From Hydractinia symbiolongicarpus (lineage: Eukaryota; Cnidaria; Hydrozoa; Anthoathecata; Hydractiniidae): DNA of 64,000 nucleotides. This document shows positions 1 to 8,934 of this stretch, piece after piece; positions within the stretch are counted from its first letter, which is position 1; the number at the start of each line of letters is the position of its first letter. The notes beneath the pieces were generated by a model. That model was not told where the DNA came from, searched no databases, and worked only from the letters and a program-made list of their open reading frames with translations. The DNA lies in the NCBI RefSeq assembly GCF_029227915.1, contig NC_079880.1:31119501-31183500 (forward strand). Direction: 5' to 3'. The position numbers and the translations under genes were made by a program.

Positions 1-293
1 TGCCATGCTTCCCAAGGACCATCTAGAGCAAGTCGTTGAACTCTTCGGTAGCCATGACTCGGAGGTCACCATTGCGTAGTTCTTCACAGAAAGATACGCC
101 CTGTTTATCGACTTCAGAACAAGATCACAGCCTCCACGGTAGTGGTAGGCCTCTGCAACGCTTGTCAGACGGTATCACGCTGCACATAGGCAAGAAAGCC
201 GACGGAACTGGGGATATACGCTGTTATGTATACTTGCTCCAGGATGCGCAGTTGTACATCTTGGATGGGCGCTTCCACTCTGTGGAGTATTGA
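1..293 (+). pseudogene. Polinton 1 structural-gene 3' fragment (capsid-like, tentative)
   Basis: The window opens inside a coding remnant. Frame 2 reads from base 2 and hits a TAG at 89-91; the coding signal then moves to frame 3, which ends in TAA at about 291-293. The downstream half has the alternating hydrophobic pattern of a beta-rich C terminus and stops just before the next Polinton ORF on the same strand. Its place beside the integrase and a small membrane protein suggests a virion structural gene such as a jelly-roll capsid protein. This rests on context and general resemblance, not on a diagnostic motif. The 5' part is outside the window, and the internal stop plus frame change make it a pseudogene. 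Confidence 0.35.
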
Positions 294-300
294 AATAGAC

Positions 301-699
301 ATGTCAACCATGGGCGTACTCGTGGCTGCTGCGGCAATTAACGCACTGGCATTCAGCGGTTCAAATTTCCTTTTCAGCAAACTTGGTGGGCATGGCGAGG
401 CAGAACATAAGACGCACGATAAAGCGGTCGAAAAACTTCAAGCTGCTCAGGGGCAATGGGTTCGAGACAGGAAAGCGAAGATCGACTGGTACAATCAGCA
501 GCGAGAGCTTAGGCGCCAAGCTGGGGAAAGCTTGAAAGAGCTTGATGAAGGTATGAAGGAGTACTATACCGTCACGAACGAAGAGGCTCCGAAACTCTCC
601 GACTTCTACGTACCCTCCAAGCAACAAGCTGACGGCGAATTGACGTTCATCGTAGGATCCTTGGCCCTCCTTGGTTTCGCGGTATGCAAGTATATGTAA
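301..699 (+). CDS. Polinton 1 small membrane protein, function unknown
   Basis: A 132-residue open frame beginning at ATG 301. An upstream in-frame extension to 226 has no coding character, so I chose the later start. Residues 4-25 are hydrophobic and rich in Ala and Leu. Residues 40-110 are charged and helical, with many Lys, Glu, Gln and Arg (probable coiled coil). Residues 113-131 form a second hydrophobic segment. The layout is membrane segment, exposed helix, membrane segment. It lies between the capsid-like fragment and the integrase, all on the plus strand. I do not recognise a family beyond small membrane proteins carried by Polintons. The frame is intact, unlike its neighbours. Confidence 0.5.
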   Translation: MSTMGVLVAAAAINALAFSGSNFLFSKLGGHGEAEHKTHDKAVEKLQAAQGQWVRDRKAKIDWYNQQRELRRQAGESLKELDEGMKEYYTVTNEEAPKLSDFYVPSKQQADGELTFIVGSLALLGFAVCKYM

Positions 700-722
700 G
701 GAACGTTTTTGACATCTAATAA

Positions 723-2337
723 ATGTCAAAAGCACATATCGTTACGGTTGGAGAAGCGGAAAAGCTAAGCAAAATTTACTACACCCCGGAACATCTATGG
801 ACTGGACGCAAGGCAATCAAATTGCTCTCTGAGCAGAGCGGTCTCTCCAAGAAGAAAGTAACCCACTGGCTGACTCGTCAACTGCTCTGACTCCGACACA
901 GCAAGGGCCCGAAACGCATTCAATACCCTCCTTTCACAATCACGAAACCGAACGAAATGCACCAATGTGACTTGCTGTATATGCCCCACGACAAGTTGTA
1001 TGGAAACACGTACAAGTATATACTCATGGGCATCGATGTAGCCTCGAGGTACAAGGTAGCTAGACTATTGAGAACGAAAAAATCCAGCGAAGTCGCGGAC
1101 ATGCTGAAGGATATATACAAAGCCGGACCTCTCCGTTACCCGAAGACCTTCCAGTGCGACAACGGCTCCGAGTTCAAGTCTGCCGTGAGAGAGCTGCTAG
1201 AGGGCAAGGGTGTCGAGATAAAGCGCGCAACTACCAAGTACCACCATACTTTCACGGCTTTTGTCGAGAGCTACAACAACGTGCTCGCGGAAAGACACTT
1301 CAATCCTCAGGATGCTCAAGAGTTGGTTTCTGACGAACAAAGTACCACTTGGTCAAAACACTTGTACAATATCGTGAAAAGCATGATTGTTGTTGTTGTT
1401 GTTGTTAATTTATTTATTGTCGGTTAAAATATGTACAAACAATACAATAGCTCTGATTAAAGTGCTAATTCAAACCGACATATAGACAGAAATATAAATA
1501 CTATAAAAATAAAGTAAGTGAAATCAAAAGAAAAACAAATAACATATTTATGTTATTGTGAACAGACATCACAAGAACAATGCTGGCCATTCCAAAATTT
1601 TATCATTTTCTTAAAAATATTCAAAGATTCTGCTGTTTTCATATGATTGGGTAATTTATTCCATATATTTGGACCTAAGGAAGTTAAACTTTTAGTTCCG
1701 AAACTTCTGGTATTTTTTCTTGGAACCTTTATTGACATTTTGTGATCTGACAGATCTTTCACTTTGTTGGAAATCAAAAATGTCATGAATGTATGAAGGG
1801 TTAAGGCTATGCAAAGATTTGTAAATTTCTGTACATAGCGTTTTAAGCCTGTAAACACTCATGAAATTCCTTCCTGATTTTAAAAGCAGTTTCTCGTATG
1901 TACTATCAGAGTCGTCAAAAAAAAACGCAAAGCCCTTTTTTGTGTTCTTTCAACTTTTAACAAAGATTTAGTAGATGAAAAATGCCACACTAATGGACAA
2001 CACCAAGACCGCGATGATCGTTATAAAGCCCTCGAAAGCAATAAAACTCGTGGAAGTCCCACTTGCGCAAAGCGAAGAATATCCCGAGGAAAAGCCGTTA
2101 CCCGACCACGGCCTCTACCTTTACCTACTGCGGCCTGGCGACGAGCATGGAGATCACAAAAGACGCGCAACCGACGCCTGGTGGAGCAAGGAAACGTATA
2201 GACTCGATCGTATCGTGACAGGCAGTAGGTTGTTGTACTATCTCGACAGTGGGCCCGAGCAAAGCTTTGTGTCAGAGAAGTTAATGCTAATACCAGAGGA
2301 TATTGAAGTACCTCCGGAGCATGTCAAACAATGGTAA
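723..2337 (+). pseudogene. Polinton 1 retroviral-type integrase, broken by a stop and a LINE
   Basis: Integrase of the Polinton, a DDE-type recombinase that would join element ends to target DNA. Frame from ATG 723: an N-terminal helical region, an in-frame TGA at 888-890, then the rve catalytic core. I can place the first Asp in QCDLLYM (about 963-983), the second in QCDNGSEF (about 1152-1175) and the Glu in FVESYNN (about 1260-1280). The core runs into a LINE tail at about 1386. The C-terminal part resumes at about 2000 after the LINE and ends at 2337; it contains a YRLDRIV-type segment and a stretch ending in LMLIPED, as expected for a chromo/SH3-like tail. Two independent lesions, nonsense codon and insertion, show it is dead. 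A perfect hairpin follows 74 bases after its stop. Confidence 0.85.
1386..1998 (-). mobile_element. LINE-1 copy: 5'-truncated non-LTR retrotransposon inside the Polinton integrase
   Basis: Minus-strand insertion. The 3' end is a (TTG)n run on the plus strand at 1386-1406, followed by an AATTTATTTATTGTCGGTT 3' UTR block. The ORF remnant 1553-1858 is the reverse transcriptase C terminus, with the GxxIWNKLPNH-like segment and a CSCDVC end. Sequence up to about 1998 matches the same region of the LINE-2 copy at 12560-12625. Beyond that the Polinton integrase resumes. It is 5'-truncated to about 610 bases and shares its 3' UTR stem with the other two copies (1419-1425 pairs with 1473-1479). Confidence 0.85.
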
Positions 2338-2410
2338 ATTTTTCGAGTCAAAAGCCATTTCACCGGTTCTCCCGCAGCGGTTGAACTACTCATTGCCATT
2401 GTGGGGGATG

Positions 2411-2439
2411 ATTAATGTGAGCCACAGGCTCACATTAAT
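2411..2439. terminator. Perfect 13-bp hairpin between convergent Polinton genes
   Basis: ATTAATGTGAGCC at 2411-2423 is the exact reverse complement of 2427-2439, with a 3-base loop. It lies between the integrase (plus strand, ends 2337) and the zinc-binding ORF on the minus strand (ends about 2560). A position between convergent genes suggests a 3'-end or termination signal used from both sides. The function is inferred. Confidence 0.5.
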
Positions 2440-2559
2440 ACAAAAAACTACGCGACTTAATCCTCCAGTGCTATGTTGATAAGCCCTCAGGTGCCAGCAA
2501 GGAATTGTAAAATGCTTTCATGAGCTCCTCTAGTTCAGCCTAAGCAGCATCCTCTTGAT

Positions 2560-3018
2560 GCAGATACCTTACATAGTCTAAAGGATGCAGGGTGTAGAAC
2601 GGTACCCGTAGACGATGCCCTTGATGACATTGGGCTCATTCTACAACTCAATATCAACCAAACGTCTATCTGCTATCGGAAGGCTGAGTATGTCGCCAAT
2701 TTTTGCAATATTGGCCAAATCGGAGAGCTTTAGCTCGGGATCCTTGATAACCTCGTAGCAGAGCATACCCCACTTGTTCATCTCAGCGGAAACAATATGC
2801 AGACCCAGGTGTTCAATATCATTCTCAAGCTCCTCATCTTCCTCCTCACATGGAATTGTTGCCCACGGCTTTTCACTCAAAGCTACTCCGTCTAAAAGCT
2901 CGTCATCATACGGATATTCAAACCCATCGTGGTATGGCCCATTTCTAAATCTAAAGTTTTCCAAACACTGTGAACAATAACCGGTGGTAGACCCTGCCTT
3001 GATGCAGCATCTCAGCAC
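2560..3018 (-). pseudogene. Polinton 1 conserved zinc-binding ORF (homologue in Polinton 3)
   Basis: The minus-strand frame 3018-2641 begins with a Cys-rich end (CCIKAG then YCSQCLENF) followed by an acidic region and an LKLSDLANIAKIGD segment. It stops at TAG 2641-2643, but coding similarity to the Polinton 3 copy at 38350-39117 continues downstream with a further frame change, so the gene is broken. The shared pattern is C-x2-C near the N terminus, an acidic middle, and a conserved IADRR/ISDRR then VDIEL/VDIDL block. I do not know its function; the Cys pairs suggest metal binding. It lies next to the MSV199-like gene in both Polintons, so the pair is syntenic. Confidence 0.55.
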
Positions 3019-3059
3019 GTGGCTCGATCGAGCTACAAAAACTGCGACTTAGTCTTGTT

Positions 3060-3560
3060 GCGCCGGGACACCTAGGCCGTAGAGATGATCTCGTCCAAGG
3101 TCAACAAGCTTGAAATGACACCTCCACCGCTCCACATGTCCTTCCTCTTAGAATCTGTGGAAGGTGTGTACACCGTTGGGATTGTCAATGACGAAAATCT
3201 CTTTCGACTTTGGAAAGTTATTCTTGAACCAACCCCTTATGCTGGGGATATCACGTCTTTGAACACGTGCGCAATAGTACGGAAGTTGATGGTACTCGTC
3301 ATCATCCTGTGTGGTATGCTTGCGATAAATTACTTTCACATTGTCTTTCCTCGGATCCTGCGCGCGCGGCACGAACCCTCCTCGAAGCGTCTCAATTTCA
3401 CGGGACTGTGCTATAATATATTGGTCATATCTTCGAGCTCACCCTCCTGCAGCGCGATGGTAGCGTCCTTTTCCTTGATTAACTTGCGCTGCTCCCCAAG
3501 CTCCTTTTGTAATTTTTCAACACAAGACATTTTATCTCGCAGTTTTGGGTTTTGGGGGTC
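3060..3560 (-). pseudogene. Polinton 1 MSV199/Bro-like protein, C-terminal half
   Basis: Minus-strand coding remnant. A short coiled-coil stretch rich in Glu, Lys and Gln (about 3545-3430) is followed, after a frame change near 3420, by the conserved C-terminal domain with a RKHTTQDDDEYH motif and an LPYYCARVQRR motif (3372-3148). An in-frame TAA at about 3146-3148 precedes the final 25 or so codons. The N-terminal DNA-binding-like half present in Polinton 3 (37366-37600) is missing, because the ATPase stop lies only about 50 bases upstream. The family (KilA-N/Bro-like proteins of large DNA viruses) is linked to DNA binding; I infer that only from the Polinton 3 copy. Confidence 0.5.
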
Positions 3561-3590
3561 GTGTTGGCTGGTCGCTCAAGCCAACATTTT

Positions 3591-4259
3591 TCAGGCCTTA
3601 GGGTGCTTCAACCTAATGTACAAGCAAGCGTGTTCAGACTCGCTCAGATCGGTCCTGATCCCCTCCCATTTGTTGATTATGTTTGTTTCTTCGTCGATAA
3701 GCTTCATGTCGCTCCTTTCGTGGGGGTACCAGACAAGCAGCTGCTTCTTCTGCCTTCTTAGGTTCTTGGGTAGGGCGGTGTACGACTGTGTTAACAGCCA
3801 GAGACTGTGGTTTCTATGCCTACCACTGATGGCAAGCTCAAGTAAGGATTGACGCTTTTTGTCGAGACTATCGTCGCTTATCATATCGTCAACGATGAAC
3901 AACGTTTTCTCGCCGGCTAGAAGCCCCGATAGTTTGCCTATCCACTCAAACAACTGATATTTGAGATCAATCATGAACACGTAGTCGTCCTGCCAAAGCG
4001 AGGCTCTCTCTTGATAAGTCTTGTTCCAGCGGATCGTTGGGCAGAGGATCACTATGTTGTGAAAGTGTCCCCTGTATTCGTTCTCCAGGAGGTCCCGTAC
4101 ACGCTGGGTTTTACCGCAGCTCGTTAGTCCGGTGAAAATACTAGTGCAGGGCTCTTTGACAATGTCTAGGGTCATATTTATTCTGTCTGCCGGTAGCAGA
4201 TAGAACCTCGCGCGCTTATTCCGAGATGAATCGATGGCCCTTAGTTTGATTAGCATCAA
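3591..4259 (-). CDS. Polinton 1 packaging ATPase (FtsK-HerA / A32-like)
   Basis: Intact 222-residue frame on the minus strand. Walker A is GLTSCGKT (about 4110-4133) and Walker B is the hydrophobic run ending in LFIVDD (about 3890-3907). A WLLTQSY segment fits the sensor region of HerA-type ATPases. Proteins of this family hydrolyse ATP to pump DNA into capsids, so this is a virion-assembly gene. The start is uncertain because the frame overlaps the 3' end of the HNH remnant; an internal ATG at about 4174 (MTLDIVKEP) gives a length nearer to the Polinton 3 copy. No stop or frameshift is visible, which makes it the best preserved large gene of this element. Confidence 0.8.
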   Translation of the reverse strand: MMLIKLRAIDSSRNKRARFYLLPADRINMTLDIVKEPCTSIFTGLTSCGKTQRVRDLLENEYRGHFHNIVILCPTIRWNKTYQERASLWQDDYVFMIDLKYQLFEWIGKLSGLLAGEKTLFIVDDMISDDSLDKKRQSLLELAISGRHRNHSLWLLTQSYTALPKNLRRQKKQLLVWYPHERSDMKLIDEETNIINKWEGIRTDLSESEHACLYIRLKHPKA

Positions 4260-4745
4260 TGCACAGAGGCTGCATATTTGTGTAGAGCAGTCTTGCTAAT
4301 TGTACTTCCGCGCTGGGATATTCTCCATTCTCCCTATACTTAAGTGGCACCTTGTGGTCAAACTGCCACTGCCCCCGGTTTCCCCAGTTCATCCCATCCC
4401 TGAATTGGGCCTGGATGTGCTTCATGAAGGTGAAAATATCGCATCCTAGTACTCGGTAGAGCTAAGCTCCGTGTCATACCTTAGAGCATCGCGAATCCTA
4501 CTTAGAATGAGGTTATACTGATAAGTAGGGTGATCGCATATGAGGCATCCGCTTCTATGTTTTTTATGCGGGCATTTGCTACGTTCCCGTGACGCCTTCT
4601 TTTTATCGAGGCATCTGATGCACCATTTCGTCAGTTGTCCGTTACATTTGCTGATCCTGAAGTTGTCCAGTGGTAAAGAGCGCCCGCACTTTGAACATTT
4701 CTTAACCTCTTCCATGTTAACTCGTGTTTGCCCCAGGAGGAACAA
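4216..4745 (-). pseudogene. Polinton 1 HNH endonuclease with zinc fingers, one frameshift
   Basis: Two minus-strand frames form one gene. 4745-4446 encodes an N-terminal zinc-binding region with C-x2-C pairs (CSKCGRS, CIRCLD, CLICDH). 4425-4216 encodes the HNH core, with a WQFDHKVPL segment and a later NMQPLC...NQTKGH segment, as in virus and phage HNH nucleases. The frames meet at about 4446: the upstream frame ends in TAG where the downstream frame continues without loss of coding signal, so a single-base deletion explains the break. HNH proteins cut DNA with a metal ion; here the probable role was homing or genome processing. It overlaps the presumed ATPase 5' end. Confidence 0.65.
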
Positions 4746-4761
4746 ATACGAGCGTGGTCAT

Positions 4762-5013
4762 TCATTTCGGCTTTGGCACGATACTCGCGGGGATCCAACG
4801 TTTTTGAACAGCAATCTCGCGGCTGGCACGTCCAGCTGTAAAATATGCCATCATCTTCATCATGTCGTTTGTGTCCATCTTGATGCTAGAACTCGTAATG
4901 CCCAGAACTTTTTTGCCAGCCATCGCGTACGCGAGCGTGAAACCGAGGTCCACGACAGTCTCGTAGAGCATGTCAATTATCTCCTTCTGTTTGGGAGTCA
5001 CGTTTGAGCTCAT
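4762..5013 (-). CDS. Polinton 1 small ORF, function unknown
   Basis: Intact 83-residue frame starting at ATG 5013. It is mostly helical, with one weakly hydrophobic stretch (VVDLGFTLAYAMAG, residues 20-33). It lies between the membrane-protein remnant and the HNH remnant on the same strand, with short spacing, as in a compact viral gene block. I do not recognise a family. A single intact frame among degraded neighbours may be chance at this length. Confidence 0.4.
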   Translation of the reverse strand: MSSNVTPKQKEIIDMLYETVVDLGFTLAYAMAGKKVLGITSSSIKMDTNDMMKMMAYFTAGRASREIAVQKRWIPASIVPKPK

Positions 5014-5026
5014 GTTTTTTTAGAGG

Positions 5027-5312
5027 TTATTTCATCTTGAAAATGTCGATATCGGGCTGGGGTGTTATGTTTTGCTGAGGCGCACGTGCCTCTGGGATTT
5101 TGGCATGCTGCTGCTGCATGGCATAAGCAGCTTACACAATGTAGTAGACCCCTCCTACACAGGTGAGTACTACAACAAGGCCTCCGCCCAGGTAAACGGC
5201 ACCTGACTGTGCAGAAGTGAATCCTGAAGAGGGTTTGACTGTGGATTCTACTGTGCCCTCTTGTTGTTTCAGTTTCTCCTTCTTTTCCTGATTCTGTGCC
5301 GCTAACCTGTGC
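5027..5312 (-). pseudogene. Polinton 1 single-pass membrane protein, nonsense mutation
   Basis: Minus-strand frame ending in TAA 5027-5029. From its 5' side it encodes a Lys/Glu/Gln-rich helix, a Ser/Thr linker, a strongly hydrophobic segment of about 22 residues (GGGLVVVLTCVGGVYYIV), then an in-frame TAA at 5132-5134, then a Gln- and Pro-rich tail of about 34 codons. The tail keeps coding character, so the TAA is a nonsense change. No start is clear. Product unknown; small membrane proteins are common in Polinton structural blocks. Confidence 0.45.
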
Positions 5313-5345
5313 CCCTGGGCAATTCATCCTGGGTGCTTTGGTCTT

Positions 5346-6066
5346 GTGATGACTCCTCTTCTTGTCTCTGTTCTTCGCTCATTTCTTGTAAGTCGGAGAC
5401 TTACAAAACATCATTCCAAACCTGTGACCTTGGTCATTCCTTCAAAAAATAATGATGAACATCGGGGAAGCATTCCAGCTGCCCCTGCCAGCATGCCTTA
5501 TCGCATTCATATGTGGAGTCACCACTAAGTCACATGCTTGTGGCGGAAATCGATCAGCTACTGGTGTCAGGATTTAGAAAGCGTGTGAGTGGGAGTCACC
5601 GTAAATACCGCACCAATATGTGTACCGCGCCTTTACTCTGCTCTTGCATAATGAGTTTGCTACATTGTTCCCCTGTTCATACACTTCATAATTGTCAAGA
5701 TCTATCTTTGGAAGACTATTTTGTCAACAAAACCTTCTGTACATTTTTTCGGCAGCAAGTGCTGTTTACCTTTCCGTATAGCATATTTCAAAGCTTGTCG
5801 TTTGTCGATAGGTTTTTCCGGATGTTCAAAGGCAAACATTCAGAGGTCGTTCCTAGCACTAACATTTAACCGGTATTTTGGCACAATTCTTTCCCGACTG
5901 GCACAATTTTTCCCGACTGGCACAGTGTGTGGTGGAAACCTTGGTGAGACGGCCGCCTCCAGGTAAAGCATGGTCTCGCCGCCCATCCGTACCCTCCAGC
6001 CAGGTCTAAGCTTGCTACCACATTTTTATTATATATCGTGGTTCGTATATAGCTATTCAGTATCAC
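5346..6066 (-). pseudogene. Polinton 1 degenerate stretch between membrane-protein remnant and polymerase
   Basis: No long frame survives. A minus-strand frame over about 5845-5700 has coding character (basic, helical, about 45 codons) and is closed by a stop. Around 5887-5920 there is a tandem pair of the 17-base string TTCCCGACTGGCACAAT. In other Polintons this interval would hold structural or protease genes, but I cannot identify one. Confidence 0.25.
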
Positions 6067-6137
6067 CTTGAGTATTACCCGTGTGAAAATTCACGCATCA
6101 CCGGTTAGCTCGTTTACACAGAAAACCTCTGGATTAG

Positions 6138-6160
6138 TCAGAAATGTTTGTCATTTCTGA
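6138..6160. terminator. 9-bp perfect hairpin downstream of the polymerase gene
   Basis: TCAGAAATG at 6138-6146 pairs exactly with CATTTCTGA at 6152-6160 across a 5-base loop. It lies about 100 bases beyond the minus-strand polymerase stop at 6259, like the hairpins after other Polinton genes here. A 3'-end role is inferred. Confidence 0.35.
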
Positions 6161-6258
6161 ATGGATGAGGCAAATGAGTTTGATCTTGTTGCTACCGCTT
6201 CATATTGATGAGGAGTGACTCAAAGTTGTGAGAACAAACACAATCTATTCAGCGCGAC

Positions 6259-8663
6259 TCACAATTCCAAGGGCACCGTATGTATACCATCCTCGAGTAC
6301 CTTTCGCTTATCGTAGAACGCCGAGAGTCCCAGCTTGTTTTGCTCGTACGTGACTATCCCCTGGTTGTGCACCCGGAAACGTACATATTTCGCTGTGTCT
6401 AAACTCCCTTTTAACGTGCTCATGTACCTCGACCACGTCACCGCATTCTGCCTCTTTGACATGCCTTTGCACGAAAATTTGGTACACTCTTTTCCTTCGA
6501 CGAAATAGCACTTGGCTGTCAAGGCAATCATCCGAGACCCGATGAATTCTGCTTTAAACAACCCTCCCGTTCGACTCGAGTATTTATCGGTGGCAAGCCA
6601 GTGTTTCACATCCTCGTCGTACTTGTCGAGCATTCGACGGCGAACGGCATCTCGCAATCGTGATCCAGAGATGGCGAAATAGGCCGAGTCGGTATCCATG
6701 TAGCAATACTCAAAGTCTCGTCGGTCTACGTACTTGTCGAGGAAATCGTAATAAAACTCCAGCACGTGCAACTTCGCCAGCTGGCAGACGGTAACACCGC
6801 ACTGATAAGCGCGATCGATGCTGACCCCGTGCCTACTCTTTCTGATCTCGTGCGCGTCTCCTATCTTTTCAAGGTCCTCGAGAAACGGGGATCTCACAAC
6901 CGCATCCACCTCCTTTTCGTCTCTGGTAAAGATGGTGTTCGAGTGCCTCGCCAAGTCTTCGATCATCTTCCCGTAGAACGAGCTTCCCTTCAATTTGGCC
7001 GTATCTCCACCAATGCGCTTGTCTGAGTCTTTATCAGCTTGTCGTCGCGCATCGGCAATTTCCTCAGGGAACCACGCGAAGGGTTTACCTCGCGAGTACT
7101 TGAGGGACTGGTAAAAAGCGGTGACTTTCATCCCGTGCTCGAGGTACCACTTTAGCACGGGAGTATACAGCAGGATCGTTTTGGCTTTCATCATACCCTA
7201 GAGCTTTTTGACTCCGGGAACACGCTTGCGCCCGTCTTGGTCAAGTACTCGTGCATGTGCTCGGGGATTTAAGCGTCGGGTATCTCCTTCACCACGAATA
7301 GCGGAGACATTTCGCTGAACTTGTCGTACAGCTCGGGAGGCACCTCTATATCAACATGCGCAAGGCCGAAAAGCGAGCCGTCTAGAACGCCTCGTCTTAG
7401 TACCTCCAATTGTTGTCCCGCTTTCGGCTCAGCGATGTTTACCAGCTTTTCCTTCCCGCAGGGGAAATCTTGCAGCAGGGTACTCGGGTAGAGCATATTC
7501 TCGTCGTACCCCAGAATGGTCTTGCATTTGCAGGGTTCGTCGTATACGTGAGATCTGATGCCTCGTCTTGTCGACGGATTCAACAAAAGGTACCACGTCG
7601 GCCAGGTTGTACTCACGCAGCCAGTCCTTCATAGTGACGCAGCCGCGCTTGTAAAACTCTCCGCAGAATGTTTGGTACTCTTCAGGAGATAGCGTGTTTT
7701 TCCCGCAAAGACTACTGTAGACGGCCTCGTGCACGACGGGGCCTACGTGGTTCCGTTTGTCGTAGCTGGACAACCATTCGTAAGGAAATACGAGCTTTTC
7801 GAGCCCACATTCGAGGTCGTGAGGAACATGTAGTCGTTGTCCTTCTTCGCCACGTTGACCTTCTCGTCGTTCTTGGCAATTTGCTCGACAAAGTACCGTT
7901 TGATCAGGTTGATGTCGTACTTTCCGCTGTTAAACGCGATCACCGCCACTTGGTTCACCCACTCGTTCCAAGCTTCTTGCTTCCTATCGGGGAGCATGTC
8001 AAAGTCGTCGGGCCTTGGTACACACCTCTCGACTTCTTCAACAATGAGGGCTTGTCTTTTCTCCAACTCTTTAACGAATTGCTTAACCAAGGCCTTGGGA
8101 TCCTCGTGCTCGATGACTGTCGTGAACGGCGACACTTACCGGGATATGCTCCGACAGATATGTTAGGTCTGCTGTTTGCCGCTGGTGTAAAGATGCTTCA
8201 AAGTCAAACACGATGTAGTGGGGGTATGTTGAAATTCCTTCTTGAAGTACCTCTCGCTTCGGGGTGGGCTCTCACACTCCGTGATTTTTCGCATGATAGC
8301 CTCTGCCAGTGGTTGGTTAAGTTTCTTGTTGACCCGCCACGTTTTGATATGATTCCCGTCTTCCAAAAATTGCGTGTCATTCTCATCAATTATGTGTTGG
8401 ATGTCTTCGACACCTTCGGGTTGGTTTTTCTCTTGTGGGAACAGGTGTTTGATATCTTCGACTCCCTGATATTCGTCCGCTTCCCTTTCGACCTTGTCGT
8501 GAAGCGATAGAGCTCTCGAAATTCGCTCCTTCGCCTTGTTATAGTAGAAGCCAACAGTATCCCGCACGCTCTTCAATCGATCAGCGAGAGCGTCGCGTGT
8601 TGTCGCTACTGGTGCCGACACGGTGTCGTATATTTTGCTGATAACGTCCTTGAACCAACTCAT
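6259..8663 (-). pseudogene. Polinton 1 protein-primed family B DNA polymerase (pPolB), deleted and frameshifted
   Basis: Replicative polymerase of the Polinton, broken into at least five frames. N terminus 8663-8163 begins MSWFKDV and is helical, then jumps by deletion (compared with Polinton 2) straight to the region before the exonuclease. Exonuclease block 8135-7743 has FNSGKYDIN. The region 7773-7560 joins by another deletion to palm motif A (YDENMLYPS, about 7478-7507). 7194-6259 is the best-kept block, with motif B (KLKGSSFYGK) and motif C (YMDTDSAYF, about 6680-6703), so the catalytic Asp pair is intact. Compared with Polinton 2 it lacks the nuclease-like N-terminal domain and the segment before motif A. 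Family B polymerases of this type start synthesis from a terminal protein. Confidence 0.85.
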
Positions 8664-8689
8664 CCTCTTTATTATAAGTAGAGTTCAAC

Positions 8690-8900
8690 TTCAAAACACT
8701 GATTCTCGAGTATGGGAATTTCCCCTACTGGATTGCGCATGCGCTAGATTTATCGGTTTCCGTCGGCTGGGTCACGTGTTACTGCGCATGTGCTAGAATT
8801 GTCGGATTTCTCGGAATTTCCGAGAGGGGTGATTTCCGGGAATTCGGGATTTGGGGGTTGGGGGTATTTCCCTTTTTGAGGGGGTGTTGGAGGAGCGTTT
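8690..8900. repeat. Probable right terminal region (TIR remnant) of Polinton 1
   Basis: Non-coding, G-rich on the plus strand, directly outside the polymerase start. On the minus strand it carries a CAGTAGGGGAAATTCCC string and GCATGCGCA-type strings, which match the inner part of the Polinton 3 right terminus (44755-44825). Because it sits between the first gene and an unrelated fragment, I take it as the element end. The exact terminus and target duplication are not visible. Confidence 0.5.
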
Positions 8901-8934
8901 TTTTAGTGGGGTTTGATGATCTAAAGGTGCCAAA

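Noticed and set aside
7668-8510. 280-codon plus-strand frame over the Polinton 1 polymerase
   Set aside because: It is the shadow of the minus-strand polymerase, whose exonuclease motifs are clear.
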